5,718 bases of DNA from Aquificaceae bacterium UBA2488 (GCA_002341805.1 DDOS01000133.1:4735-10452); one strand, 5' to 3'; positions 1 to 5,718 are shown, numbered from the stretch's first letter. Made by a program: numbers and translations. The notes: a model not told the origin generated them from the letters alone.

Positions 1-331
1 TGATAGTGTTAAAGAGAATCCTTTCGATAAAGCTCTTACAGAGCTCAAGATGGATTTCGCCAGCAATATCAACCTCATCATAATGAATGCAAAGACTGGG
101 GGCAATCTAAACTATGTTTTATGTGAGAACATAGAGAGCTTTAAAAACATATTGGTGCATAGATGTATATATTTAAAAGATGATTGCCAACGTTTTAGGC
201 TTTTGAAAGCATTGGAATCTGTAGTGGATAAATACATGCTATCCAAAGAGTTAGCCACAAAAGAATCTATATCGGTCTTAGGAGAGACCATATTTACGCT
301 ACTTCAAGATGTAAAACCCTGTAGACAATGA
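1..331 (+). CDS. C-terminal part of an unrecognised protein (5' end outside window)
   Basis: The reading frame is open from the first complete codon at position 2 to the TGA at 329-331, giving 109 visible residues. The ATG at 50 is in frame, but 16 sense codons precede it without a stop, so the real start probably lies left of the window. I do not recognise the family. The visible part looks soluble: no signal peptide or membrane segment, a mixed N-terminal half, then a probably helical end (around LLKALESVVDKYM and ISVLGETIFTLLQ). It has four cysteines (visible residues 41, 55, 62, 107), with no CxxC spacing. Its stop overlaps the start of the VWA gene by 4 bp (ATGA, 328-331), so the two are almost certainly co-translated. 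Genes directly upstream of VWA genes are often MoxR/CobS/NorQ-type AAA+ ATPases, but no Walker or arginine-finger motif is visible here. An ATPase role is therefore only a possibility suggested by context. Confidence 0.75.
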   Translation, partial: DSVKENPFDKALTELKMDFASNINLIIMNAKTGGNLNYVLCENIESFKNILVHRCIYLKDDCQRFRLLKALESVVDKYMLSKELATKESISVLGETIFTLLQDVKPCRQ

Positions 332-2112
332 CAAAATTTGATCAAATATCCGCTATTTTAGAAAGAGAATACGATATTGAAGTAAAACATTCCCAAGAAG
401 GTTGGGGGTGTGGATACGACCCTAAGTATGTACCCATAGTGGACATGTGGGCTAAAGGAGAGGTAGAAGATATCCCTGTATTGGCAAGGATACCAGAGGG
501 TATTGTCTACAACGCTTCGGAGTTCTTAAGAGCTTCCCAAGAGCAAGCTATATCCGACATAGGGCATGAAATAAGGTATATATTAAGCACAAATCTATTT
601 TTATTTAGGATCGGTCAAAGAGAGGTTTTTAGAGCAGGGTATGACCCCACATGTTTTGTATGTCTTTATTCGATTTTTGAAAATATAAGGCTTGATAACG
701 ATATAAACTTCAACGCCCATGCCAAAAGAAGATTACTATCTAAGCTAAACGCTATAAAGTCCAAATATCCTCATCACATTTATTTGGCAAATATGTATAA
801 GAGCTTTTATCAAGAGCAATTAGATAATATTAAAAGCATTGAAAAATACATTTTAGATACCAAAAAATATTTTGAAGAAGCCCTAAAAGACCAAAAAGAA
901 GCCTACAACATCCTGATAGAATCTGTATGGCCAAGATATAGACATCTTGTAGAGCTATCTCAGGATATAAGACTTACAGAGCTTATATTAAAAGAGTTTG
1001 ACAAGCACTCGGGAAGAATCACCACAGACATCATAGGAAAGCTAAAAGATGAAGACATCACATTTCTCAATAGCATAAGAAAAGCAAACATAGACCAAGA
1101 TATCACTGAAAAGGTAAAAGCCTTACTAAAACAGGTGCCAGAATGGATGATAGCCTATGCAAAACAAATAGTAAAAATGGAGATGATAGAGCAAGATGCT
1201 TTATTTTTTAGGGAGTTTTTGCCAAAAACCTTAGAAGCAGATATTGAGCATAGAGGGTTTTTAAGCTTTATCATAAAACCTTGGGAAGAATCGATGAGTT
1301 CTGGCTCTTCAAAGGGCTCATCAGAGGGTTCTAATTCGAAAAGCGGTTCTTTGAGTAAGGACCAAACCAAAGCCTATCAGGATTTAAAAAATTCTATTTT
1401 AGCAGTATCAGAGATTTTAAAAAGAAATATATCAAACATATTGCCTACAGAGGAGGACGCTTTTGAAGGAAGATACACAACGGGGAAGTACATAAATCCA
1501 TTGGCTCTTGCCACCGAGATAAAAACCAAGAGTGGCCGTATCTTTATGCGCAAAAACAAAGGAGAGCATGTAAATGTATTTTTCTCTTTCTTACTTGATA
1601 TATCATCCAGCATGCGTAAACAAGACAAACTTATAAACGCTATTAAAAGCCTAATACTTATAAGTGAGGTTTTATCGGATTTGGGTATTGATTTTTCCAT
1701 CGAGCTTTTCAACGAAGAGTGTTATATTTTGAAGGATTTTATGACACCTTACCAAAGCGTGTTGTCCAATATCCTAAATATATCCCCCAAAAAAAGTACA
1801 AACTTAGGACTTGCCTTGGAAGAGACCAAAAAACGCATAGAACTTTACAAGCAAAAAACCCATAAAAAGGGTGTATTGGTGCTTTTTTCTGATGGAGAAC
1901 CCACCAAAGGCATGAAAAAAGAAGACCTAAACACCTATGTTAATCTAATAAAGTTAGAAATTCCCATTGTAGCCATAGGAGTGGGTTTAGATGGGATGCC
2001 TATAAAGGAGATATTTGGTTCAAACGCCATCATATTAAAATCCATAAACAATCTTCCTATCACATTTGCAAGGATAGTAGAACATCAGCTAAGAAAGTTT
2101 GTAAAACGATAA
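328..2112 (+). CDS. VWA (MIDAS) domain protein, CobT/NorD-like architecture
   Basis: This is a 594-residue protein with no signal peptide or membrane helix, so probably cytoplasmic. Seen in order: an N-terminal domain (about 1-310), largely helical after residue 130 with charged, coiled-coil-like stretches near 155-215; a Ser/Gly-rich linker (about 324-343); and a C-terminal VWA domain (about 412-594). The VWA metal-ion-dependent adhesion site is complete: D424-x-S426-x-S428 (LLDISSSM), T491 in STNLG, and D522 in FSDGEP, so Mg2+ binding is expected. The stretch before the VWA (GRYTTGKYINPLALATEI, then RIFMRK) resembles the lead-in seen in CobT and NorD proteins. Residues 79-84 (GHEIRY) and 117-123 (FENIRLD) recall the HE...ED-x-R pattern of their N-terminal domains. 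CobT and NorD act with MoxR-type AAA+ partners in metal insertion or enzyme activation. By analogy this could be the substrate or metal adaptor of such a machine, but the client is unknown. Start: ATG at 328, in the ATGA overlap with the upstream gene, with no Shine-Dalgarno sequence. Confidence 0.85.
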   Translation: MTKFDQISAILEREYDIEVKHSQEGWGCGYDPKYVPIVDMWAKGEVEDIPVLARIPEGIVYNASEFLRASQEQAISDIGHEIRYILSTNLFLFRIGQREVFRAGYDPTCFVCLYSIFENIRLDNDINFNAHAKRRLLSKLNAIKSKYPHHIYLANMYKSFYQEQLDNIKSIEKYILDTKKYFEEALKDQKEAYNILIESVWPRYRHLVELSQDIRLTELILKEFDKHSGRITTDIIGKLKDEDITFLNSIRKANIDQDITEKVKALLKQVPEWMIAYAKQIVKMEMIEQDALFFREFLPKTLEADIEHRGFLSFIIKPWEESMSSGSSKGSSEGSNSKSGSLSKDQTKAYQDLKNSILAVSEILKRNISNILPTEEDAFEGRYTTGKYINPLALATEIKTKSGRIFMRKNKGEHVNVFFSFLLDISSSMRKQDKLINAIKSLILISEVLSDLGIDFSIELFNEECYILKDFMTPYQSVLSNILNISPKKSTNLGLALEETKKRIELYKQKTHKKGVLVLFSDGEPTKGMKKEDLNTYVNLIKLEIPIVAIGVGLDGMPIKEIFGSNAIILKSINNLPITFARIVEHQLRKFVKR

Positions 2113-3612
2113 TTACATCCCGTATTTATAATGCCAGTAAAAGTTTAATACATATTTGACATATCTTTGGTTTATGGGGTTTGGTATATGCTCTATGAAA
2201 AGAAGCGTATCAGAAAAGTTTTTATATTTTGCCACATTTCCAGGCCCTGCGTTGTAAGAGGCTATCGTTTTTATAAAATCTGGGGTTATACCTTTTAAAA
2301 ATTTAAGATAATAAGATCCATATAAAATAGAGTTTTTTGTGCTTTTCATATCATCACAAAAAGAAAGATTATACTTTTGAGCTACAAATTGAGCGGTGGA
2401 ATCCTTCACTTGCATAAGACCAATGGTGGTAGATTCTTTATCAGGAAAAGCCCAGTATGTCCTTGCTATTGGATTATAAAAACTCTCCTTTCTCATTATA
2501 GCCAAAACTAAATATGGATTTACGGTATCCTTAGGAATATATCTTGAAAATACAAGAGGATATCCATCGTATATTCTTTCTTTATCCATAAAAAACTTTG
2601 GGTTTATATGAAATATTGCACACAATTCTTTTTTGGTATAATGTTTTTTCATATAATATTTCCAAATAAAAGCATTGAAACCAGAATGCATAGCTTTTTC
2701 AAAAGCTTTTACCCTTTTATCTATAATATAATCTTTACAGGTTATAAAATGCGTTTTTATAGGTATGTGAAGTTTTATCTTTGCCTTAGTTCCGTAAAAA
2801 TCATCGTATCTTGATGCTAATTTTAAATATTTTTTGTTTTTAGTGCTTTTGTAAAGCCAATAGTAAGATGCCCCTGTTTTATCGTATCTTAGTGCTTTTT
2901 TAAAAGACCTTTCTGCATTAGCATAGTCTCTTAGCTCAAAGTAAGATATACCTTCATAAAAATATTTATAAAACCCATCCTCCACATATTTGGCATATTC
3001 TACAACATCACTTGGTCTGTCCTTAAAGAATAAATATTTATAAATATAGTTTGCATAAAAGCTTTTAAGATAATTATAATTTTTATAATCTTTTAAAGAG
3101 ATTAGTATATCTTTTGTTTTTGTAAAATTATTGCTAAATAAAAAATGATAAAATCTAGATTCTTTGGCATAAAAAGAATCACTATCTCCAGATATCTCAT
3201 AAGCAAACCAAAAGCATCCGCCCTTTAGTGCATTTTTTATAGCCTCTTGGTTTTGATATAAAGCTGATGCTTTGTCTATGAAAAAACAAGGTTTCTGGGA
3301 CATTATATTTGGATTTATCTTGGCTAAAAGCCTATAATACTCATATACAAATCCTCTTGTGAGATGTGAAGGGTTTATATTTACTAAAATGCTTGGATCA
3401 TTATTTAAATAAGCGTATACCACCAAAGCATCATCGTAAAAAATAGGATTATGATAAGATAAGACCTCTTTTATTAGTATGTTTGCTTTTTGAGGGTCTT
3501 TTTTGGATAGTTTCAAGGCTTTTTTGAAAACCATCAACTCATCGGCAAAACCCTTACTAAAGCTTATGTTAATAAAAGCCAAAAACAAAAGTAAAATAAG
3601 AGCTTTCTTCAT
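2113..3612 (-). CDS. Secreted soluble lytic transglycosylase (SLT domain, Slt70-like)
   Basis: This 499-residue exported enzyme is predicted to cleave the MurNAc-GlcNAc bond of peptidoglycan in the periplasm, forming 1,6-anhydro-MurNAc ends. An N-terminal signal peptide is clear (MKKALILLLF core, cleavage probably near residue 19-23). Residues about 25-350 are helical with at least one TPR-like unit (about 215-255), matching the superhelical N-terminal part of Slt70. The catalytic SLT domain occupies about 355-499: E376 in AIMRKES is the expected general acid, followed by GLMQ (398-401), YNAGPGNV (453-460) and the terminal QRYVKYVL (482-489). It is shorter than E. coli Slt70 (about 645 residues). 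The stretch between E376 and GLMQ is about 7 residues longer than in typical members. Five cysteines (109, 133, 292, 331, 419) are notable for an exported protein. The ATG at 3610-3612 overlaps the upstream gene's stop by 4 bp, pointing to translational coupling; no Shine-Dalgarno is visible. The family call is strong; the subfamily is less sure. Confidence 0.93.
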   Translation of the reverse strand: MKKALILLLFLAFINISFSKGFADELMVFKKALKLSKKDPQKANILIKEVLSYHNPIFYDDALVVYAYLNNDPSILVNINPSHLTRGFVYEYYRLLAKINPNIMSQKPCFFIDKASALYQNQEAIKNALKGGCFWFAYEISGDSDSFYAKESRFYHFLFSNNFTKTKDILISLKDYKNYNYLKSFYANYIYKYLFFKDRPSDVVEYAKYVEDGFYKYFYEGISYFELRDYANAERSFKKALRYDKTGASYYWLYKSTKNKKYLKLASRYDDFYGTKAKIKLHIPIKTHFITCKDYIIDKRVKAFEKAMHSGFNAFIWKYYMKKHYTKKELCAIFHINPKFFMDKERIYDGYPLVFSRYIPKDTVNPYLVLAIMRKESFYNPIARTYWAFPDKESTTIGLMQVKDSTAQFVAQKYNLSFCDDMKSTKNSILYGSYYLKFLKGITPDFIKTIASYNAGPGNVAKYKNFSDTLLFIEHIPNPINQRYVKYVLNFYWHYKYGM

Positions 3613-4145
3613 GAATGCTTTATATCATATATCCTTTGAAGAGCATAGACAAGGTCATCTATGCTTTTTACCTCCACCTCATCTTGTTTTCTTTTGTATT
3701 TTGGAAGCTGTTTAAAACCTATATACATAAGAACACCGCCTATTATAGTAAGTATTAAGCTTGCTAAAGCCCACATGGCATGGTTGACAGGCCTACTCAT
3801 AGTACCTATAAGAAATGTCCAGAAAGATACCGCTACAGATATCACAATACCACCCATCGCAAGCCAGAAAAACTTCTTTATAGGTATATGCTCTGGTTTT
3901 GCCATAAGCATAAGGTCTTTATTCCTAAAAAGAATGTCCTCTAAGGTATCTATATCTAAGTTTTGAGCATCTTGAATGCCTATATCCTTTGCCATAAAAA
4001 TAAGGCATTCTTTGTAATCTGAAGCTTTTGGCCTTACCATGAGACTTAACACCAAATTTCTAAAATTTTCTAAAGAGACATTCTCTCCTTTTTTTCTACC
4101 AAGCCACGACTTCAACACAGCTTTATCTTTCTCTAAAATCTCCAT
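3609..4145 (-). CDS. Small two-helix inner-membrane protein of unknown function
   Basis: I do not recognise this 178-residue protein. It has a hydrophilic N-terminal part (1-88), two predicted membrane helices (about 92-114 and 122-144) joined by a short polar loop (GTMSRPVNH), and a charged C-terminal tail (145-178). Lysines before the first helix and after the second (KQLPKYKRKQ) favour both tails in the cytoplasm, with only the short loop in the periplasm. The N-terminal region looks helical and could be a small docking domain. There is no signal peptide, catalytic motif or metal site. It is the first gene of a two-gene unit: its TGA (3609-3611) overlaps the ATG of the lytic transglycosylase, so the two are probably made together, and a role in supporting envelope remodelling is possible but only inferred. 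The start is the first ATG in the frame; the upstream 20 bases contain no Shine-Dalgarno. The plus-strand reading frame opposite it (3661-3966) shows no family signal and is treated as a shadow. Confidence 0.8.
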   Translation of the reverse strand: MEILEKDKAVLKSWLGRKKGENVSLENFRNLVLSLMVRPKASDYKECLIFMAKDIGIQDAQNLDIDTLEDILFRNKDLMLMAKPEHIPIKKFFWLAMGGIVISVAVSFWTFLIGTMSRPVNHAMWALASLILTIIGGVLMYIGFKQLPKYKRKQDEVEVKSIDDLVYALQRIYDIKHS

Positions 4146-4187
4146 ACAATAATTTTAATCCAAATTTCTAAAAAAAATATAAAATCT

Positions 4188-4225
4188 AGCTTGAAAATAT
4201 TTTCATATCCTTAAAAGCTTGAAAA
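4188..4225 (+). repeat. Direct repeat of AGCTTGAAAA (two copies)
   Basis: AGCTTGAAAA occurs at 4188-4197 and again at 4216-4225, 28 bp apart start to start, upstream of flgF. Each copy includes a TTGAAA that resembles a -35 hexamer. The first copy runs into the left arm of the 14-bp palindrome. It could be a duplicated binding site or promoter element, or chance in AT-rich DNA; 28 bp is not a whole number of helical turns. Confidence 0.5.
4192..4205. promoter_or_regulatory. Perfect 14-bp palindrome TGAAAATATTTTCA, possible operator
   Basis: The sequence TGAAAATATTTTCA equals its own reverse complement with no spacer. It lies near the middle of the divergent region, about 48 bp from each start codon. 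It overlaps a candidate minus-strand -35 element and lies just upstream of the candidate flgF promoter. A dimeric regulator could bind here and control both directions. AT-rich DNA yields palindromes by chance more often than balanced DNA, so the operator reading is tentative. Confidence 0.4.
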
Positions 4226-4246
4226 AAATATTAATATGAATATATT
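4219..4246 (+). promoter_or_regulatory. Candidate sigma70-type promoter of flgF
   Basis: TTGAAA (4219-4224) and TATATT (4241-4246) are separated by 16 bp, a plausible -35/-10 pair. The start site would fall about 7 bases after the -10, close to the flgF ATG at 4253, so the mRNA would have almost no leader. That agrees with the missing Shine-Dalgarno but is unproven. No convincing sigma28 or sigma54 flagellar promoter is seen here. Confidence 0.3.
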
Positions 4247-4252
4247 TTAGAT

Positions 4253-5014
4253 ATGGCACTTGATTACCAGCCCATGTATATATTGGCCAGCGGAATGAGT
4301 TTAGAACAACGAAAGCTTGATGTGGTGGCTAACAACATTGCCAACGCAGATACCCCAGGGTTTAAAAAAGATTTCTTGAGTGCTTTGGCATATTATACCC
4401 CAGATGCTACCCAACAACCAGGAGAAAGTCCAGATAACCCGTCCAACAATTATGTATATCCTATCATGGAAAAAGTTTATACCAACTATACCGAAGGTCC
4501 CATCAAAAAAACCGATAACCCCTTGGACTTAGCTATAAACGGCAAAGGATTTTTCAAAGTGATGAATGACAATGGGCAGATTTTATATCAAAGAAGCGGA
4601 GATTTCCAATTGGATAAAAATGGATATTTGGTAAATCACTACGGCATGAAAGTGTTAAGCAAAAACAACATCCCCATCCAGATACCACCTACGGCTATAT
4701 CCATAAACATATCTTCTAACGGAGATGTGTCTATTGTAAACCAAGGGACTAACGGCGTAGGTACCATTGTGGGTACTATAGGATTGGTGGATTTAACAAA
4801 CCCTGAAAAGGCGGGAAATGATTTATACAATGCGCAAAACACCACTCCAGACAATACATCCACCCTTATACAAGGTGCTTTGGAAGGCTCCAATGTCAAC
4901 CCTGTAAAAGAGATGGTTAGGTTAATAGACCTATCAAAAGCCTATCAAGTCTATGGCAATTTAGAAAAAGGCTTAGAATCAACCCAATCAAAGGTTTCCA
5001 ACAACTTTGGTTAA
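4253..5014 (+). CDS. flgF: Flagellar basal-body rod protein FlgF
   Basis: This 253-residue protein is a proximal-rod component of the flagellar basal body, exported by the flagellar type III system and assembled in the periplasm. It has the full FlgE/F/G layout: the N-terminal rod helix with the SGM...ANNIAN-x-x-TPGFK signature (residues 13-38), the TDNPLDLAINGKGFF block (87-101) and SGDFQLDKNGYLV (115-127) of the central domain, and the C-terminal rod helix starting LEGSNVNPVKEMV (210-222). The LEGSNVN-x-V-x-EMV form and the length (FlgF about 250, FlgG about 260) favour FlgF over FlgG, which usually reads LE-x-SNV-x-x-V-x-E plus a QR-x-Y-x-A-N pattern; FlgG remains the main alternative. The ATG at 4253 gives the expected N-terminus, but no Shine-Dalgarno precedes it. 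It is a single gene here, with no flgG following: its stop lies 4 bp from that of a convergent permease gene. Its upstream region is shared with the divergent transglycosylase unit. Confidence 0.9.
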   Translation: MALDYQPMYILASGMSLEQRKLDVVANNIANADTPGFKKDFLSALAYYTPDATQQPGESPDNPSNNYVYPIMEKVYTNYTEGPIKKTDNPLDLAINGKGFFKVMNDNGQILYQRSGDFQLDKNGYLVNHYGMKVLSKNNIPIQIPPTAISINISSNGDVSIVNQGTNGVGTIVGTIGLVDLTNPEKAGNDLYNAQNTTPDNTSTLIQGALEGSNVNPVKEMVRLIDLSKAYQVYGNLEKGLESTQSKVSNNFG

Positions 5015-5020
5015 GTTTTT
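4986..5020 (+). terminator. Weak candidate intrinsic terminator at the flgF 3' end
   Basis: The arms AATCAAAG (4986-4993) and CTTTGGTT (5005-5012) can pair as an 8-bp stem with one T-G wobble and an 11-nt loop. They are followed, after three bases, by five Ts (5016-5020). The stem is AT-rich with only two G-C pairs and overlaps the last flgF codons and stop, so it may be weak or fortuitous. It could only serve flgF, because no T run follows it on the minus strand. Confidence 0.3.
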
Positions 5021-5718
5021 AGGCTTTTAGTATAAACATTTTCATAAGCGTTACTATGGCTTCGTGGAATATCACGCTAAAAGCCAAAAACATATAAAAT
5101 ACATTTGAGTTCATATCTATATTAGATATTATAAAAAACCCAACAAGCACAAAGATAGGCGTCAAAACAATATTTAGTATTTCAAAGATAATATCTCGTT
5201 GTACCTTGTTCTTAGGCAACGAATTTTTTGTTAGTTTATAAAGCTGTATATCAAAAGTATTGAAACTAATCACATAATTTTTACCATTTTCGTTGGAGAG
5301 TATCTCTCCGTCTTTAACTCTTAAAACACCGTTTTTATAACTAGCTTCTTTGGCATATATATATTTATTTTGGCTATGTATAAATATATTGAAAAATTTA
5401 TTTTCTTGCTTACTATCGAAGATAACAGAATAGTCCTCTATGTTGGTAAAAGTCTTTGGAGGTATAGAATTTATAGCTTTTTTAGCAAATTCCTGAAGCA
5501 TGTAGTTTTTAGCATAAGTGATATCTTCGCTGGTTATCAAAAAAGAAAACCCTACACCTATTATCACAGGTAGCAAAACCACAAATAAGCTTTTTCTTAT
5601 GATATCGTATGGTCTTAAACCAAATACATAAAAAATCTGAATTTTCTTTTGTTTGATGAGCTTATAGAAAAAATTTAGAGAACTAAGCATGATACCAAGG
5701 GGCAAAAAGTATATAAAA
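5019..5718 (-). CDS. LptF/LptG (YjgP/YjgQ) family permease, N-terminus outside window
   Basis: This is a subunit of the type expected in the LptB2FG transporter that lifts lipopolysaccharide from the inner membrane into the periplasmic Lpt bridge. The frame is open to the right edge, so the gene is 5'-truncated here; the TTG at 5703-5705 is in frame but sits inside a membrane segment and is not a credible start. Of 232 visible residues: the end of TM2 (about 1-18, FLPLGIMLSSL), the coupling segment that contacts LptB (about 20-40, with FGLRPYDIIRKSL matching the usual ASGIS-like motif), TM3 (about 42-62), a periplasmic beta-jellyroll (about 66-165, with YIYAKEA and LRVKDGEI as hallmark strands), and two more membrane helices (about 177-197 and 205-228). 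Known LptF/LptG proteins have about 355-390 residues and three helices after the jellyroll; here only two are seen, so this one is compact. F cannot be told from G. It converges on flgF with 4 bp between stop codons. Confidence 0.85.
   Translation of the reverse strand, partial: FIYFLPLGIMLSSLNFFYKLIKQKKIQIFYVFGLRPYDIIRKSLFVVLLPVIIGVGFSFLITSEDITYAKNYMLQEFAKKAINSIPPKTFTNIEDYSVIFDSKQENKFFNIFIHSQNKYIYAKEASYKNGVLRVKDGEILSNENGKNYVISFNTFDIQLYKLTKNSLPKNKVQRDIIFEILNIVLTPIFVLVGFFIISNIDMNSNVFYMFLAFSVIFHEAIVTLMKMFILKA

Larger units (their letters stand above)
4146..4252. promoter_or_regulatory. Divergent AT-rich control region between the membrane protein/slt unit and flgF
   Basis: This 107-bp region separates two divergently transcribed units and must hold both promoters unless transcripts enter from outside. 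It is strongly AT-rich with long A and T runs. It contains a perfect 14-bp palindrome (4192-4205), the 10-mer AGCTTGAAAA twice (4188-4197 and 4216-4225), and candidate promoter hexamers on both strands. On the minus strand, TATATT (complement of 4176-4181) with a TGAAAA-like -35 (complement of 4200-4205, spacer 18) would give a leader of roughly 25 bases before the ATG at 4145. That minus-strand promoter is weak and only suggested. No riboswitch-like or structured leader is visible. Confidence 0.6.

Noticed and set aside
50..52. ATG as start of a 93-residue protein
   Set aside because: The frame is open for 16 codons upstream to the window edge, so the gene more likely begins outside the window.
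565..579. HEIRY as an active zinc-protease HExxH site in the VWA protein
   Set aside because: The second histidine is replaced by tyrosine, so a catalytic gluzincin site is not supported; kept only as a possible fold remnant.
1377..1712. Minus-strand reading frame of 111 codons opposite the VWA gene
   Set aside because: It lies wholly within a gene with a complete, recognisable VWA domain and shows no family signal of its own.
3661..3966. Plus-strand reading frame of 101 codons opposite the two-helix membrane protein
   Set aside because: Its hydrophobic stretches mirror the membrane helices of the opposite gene; no promoter or ribosome binding site, and the minus-strand gene has overlap-coupled context.
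4228..4237. ATATTAATAT palindrome upstream of flgF
   Set aside because: Short and made only of A and T in a very AT-rich stretch; expected by chance.
4254..4259. TGGCAC resembling a sigma54 -24 element at the flgF start
   Set aside because: The matching TTGC -12 element is absent at the required spacing, and the site overlaps the start codon.
4936..5028. Inverted repeat AAAAGCCT / AGGCTTTT around the flgF 3' end
   Set aside because: Arms are only 8 bp and about 75 bp apart, so a functional hairpin is unlikely.
5703..5705. TTG as start of the permease
   Set aside because: It lies inside the second membrane segment of an LptF/LptG protein and the frame continues to the edge; the family needs another helix and loop before it.

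Overview
The window suggests a low-GC, flagellated, diderm bacterium with Lys/Ile/Glu-rich proteins and heavy use of ATA and AGA codons. A periplasmic soluble lytic transglycosylase and an LptF/LptG-type lipopolysaccharide export permease imply a Gram-negative envelope. FlgF implies flagella. Overall style fits a low-GC member of the Aquificales (Hydrogenobaculum-like) or a similar lineage. That placement is an impression from composition and gene content, not a search result.

Layout: (1) 1-2112, plus strand: the 3' end of an unrecognised, Cys-containing protein overlaps by 4 bp (ATGA) a 594-residue von Willebrand factor A (VWA) protein. That protein has an intact MIDAS metal site, a Ser/Gly linker and an N-terminal domain recalling CobT/NorD-type proteins. 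(2) 2113-4145, minus strand: a two-gene unit, a small two-helix membrane protein followed, again with a 4-bp ATGA overlap, by a secreted lytic transglycosylase. (3) 4146-4252: the only intergenic region of any size. It is an AT-rich divergent control region with a perfect 14-bp palindrome and a repeated 10-mer. (4) 4253-5014, plus strand: flgF, a flagellar proximal-rod gene. (5) 5019 to the right edge, minus strand: an LptF/LptG family permease, cut by the window edge.

Two themes tie the region together. Genes 2-5 are mostly cell-envelope genes (peptidoglycan cleavage, flagellar rod, lipopolysaccharide export). The transglycosylase unit and flgF share one divergent promoter region, so joint control is possible but unproven. 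The packing is extreme: both same-strand junctions are 4-bp overlaps and both convergent junctions have almost no spacer (0 and 4 bp between stop codons). None of the four visible start codons has a recognisable Shine-Dalgarno sequence.

The least ordinary part is the left-hand pair. The VWA protein looks like the metal-binding half of a MoxR-type AAA+/VWA machine, but the visible part of its upstream partner is not recognisable as an ATPase. Nothing else here clearly amounts to a new system; no RNA genes, mobile elements or CRISPR arrays were seen.
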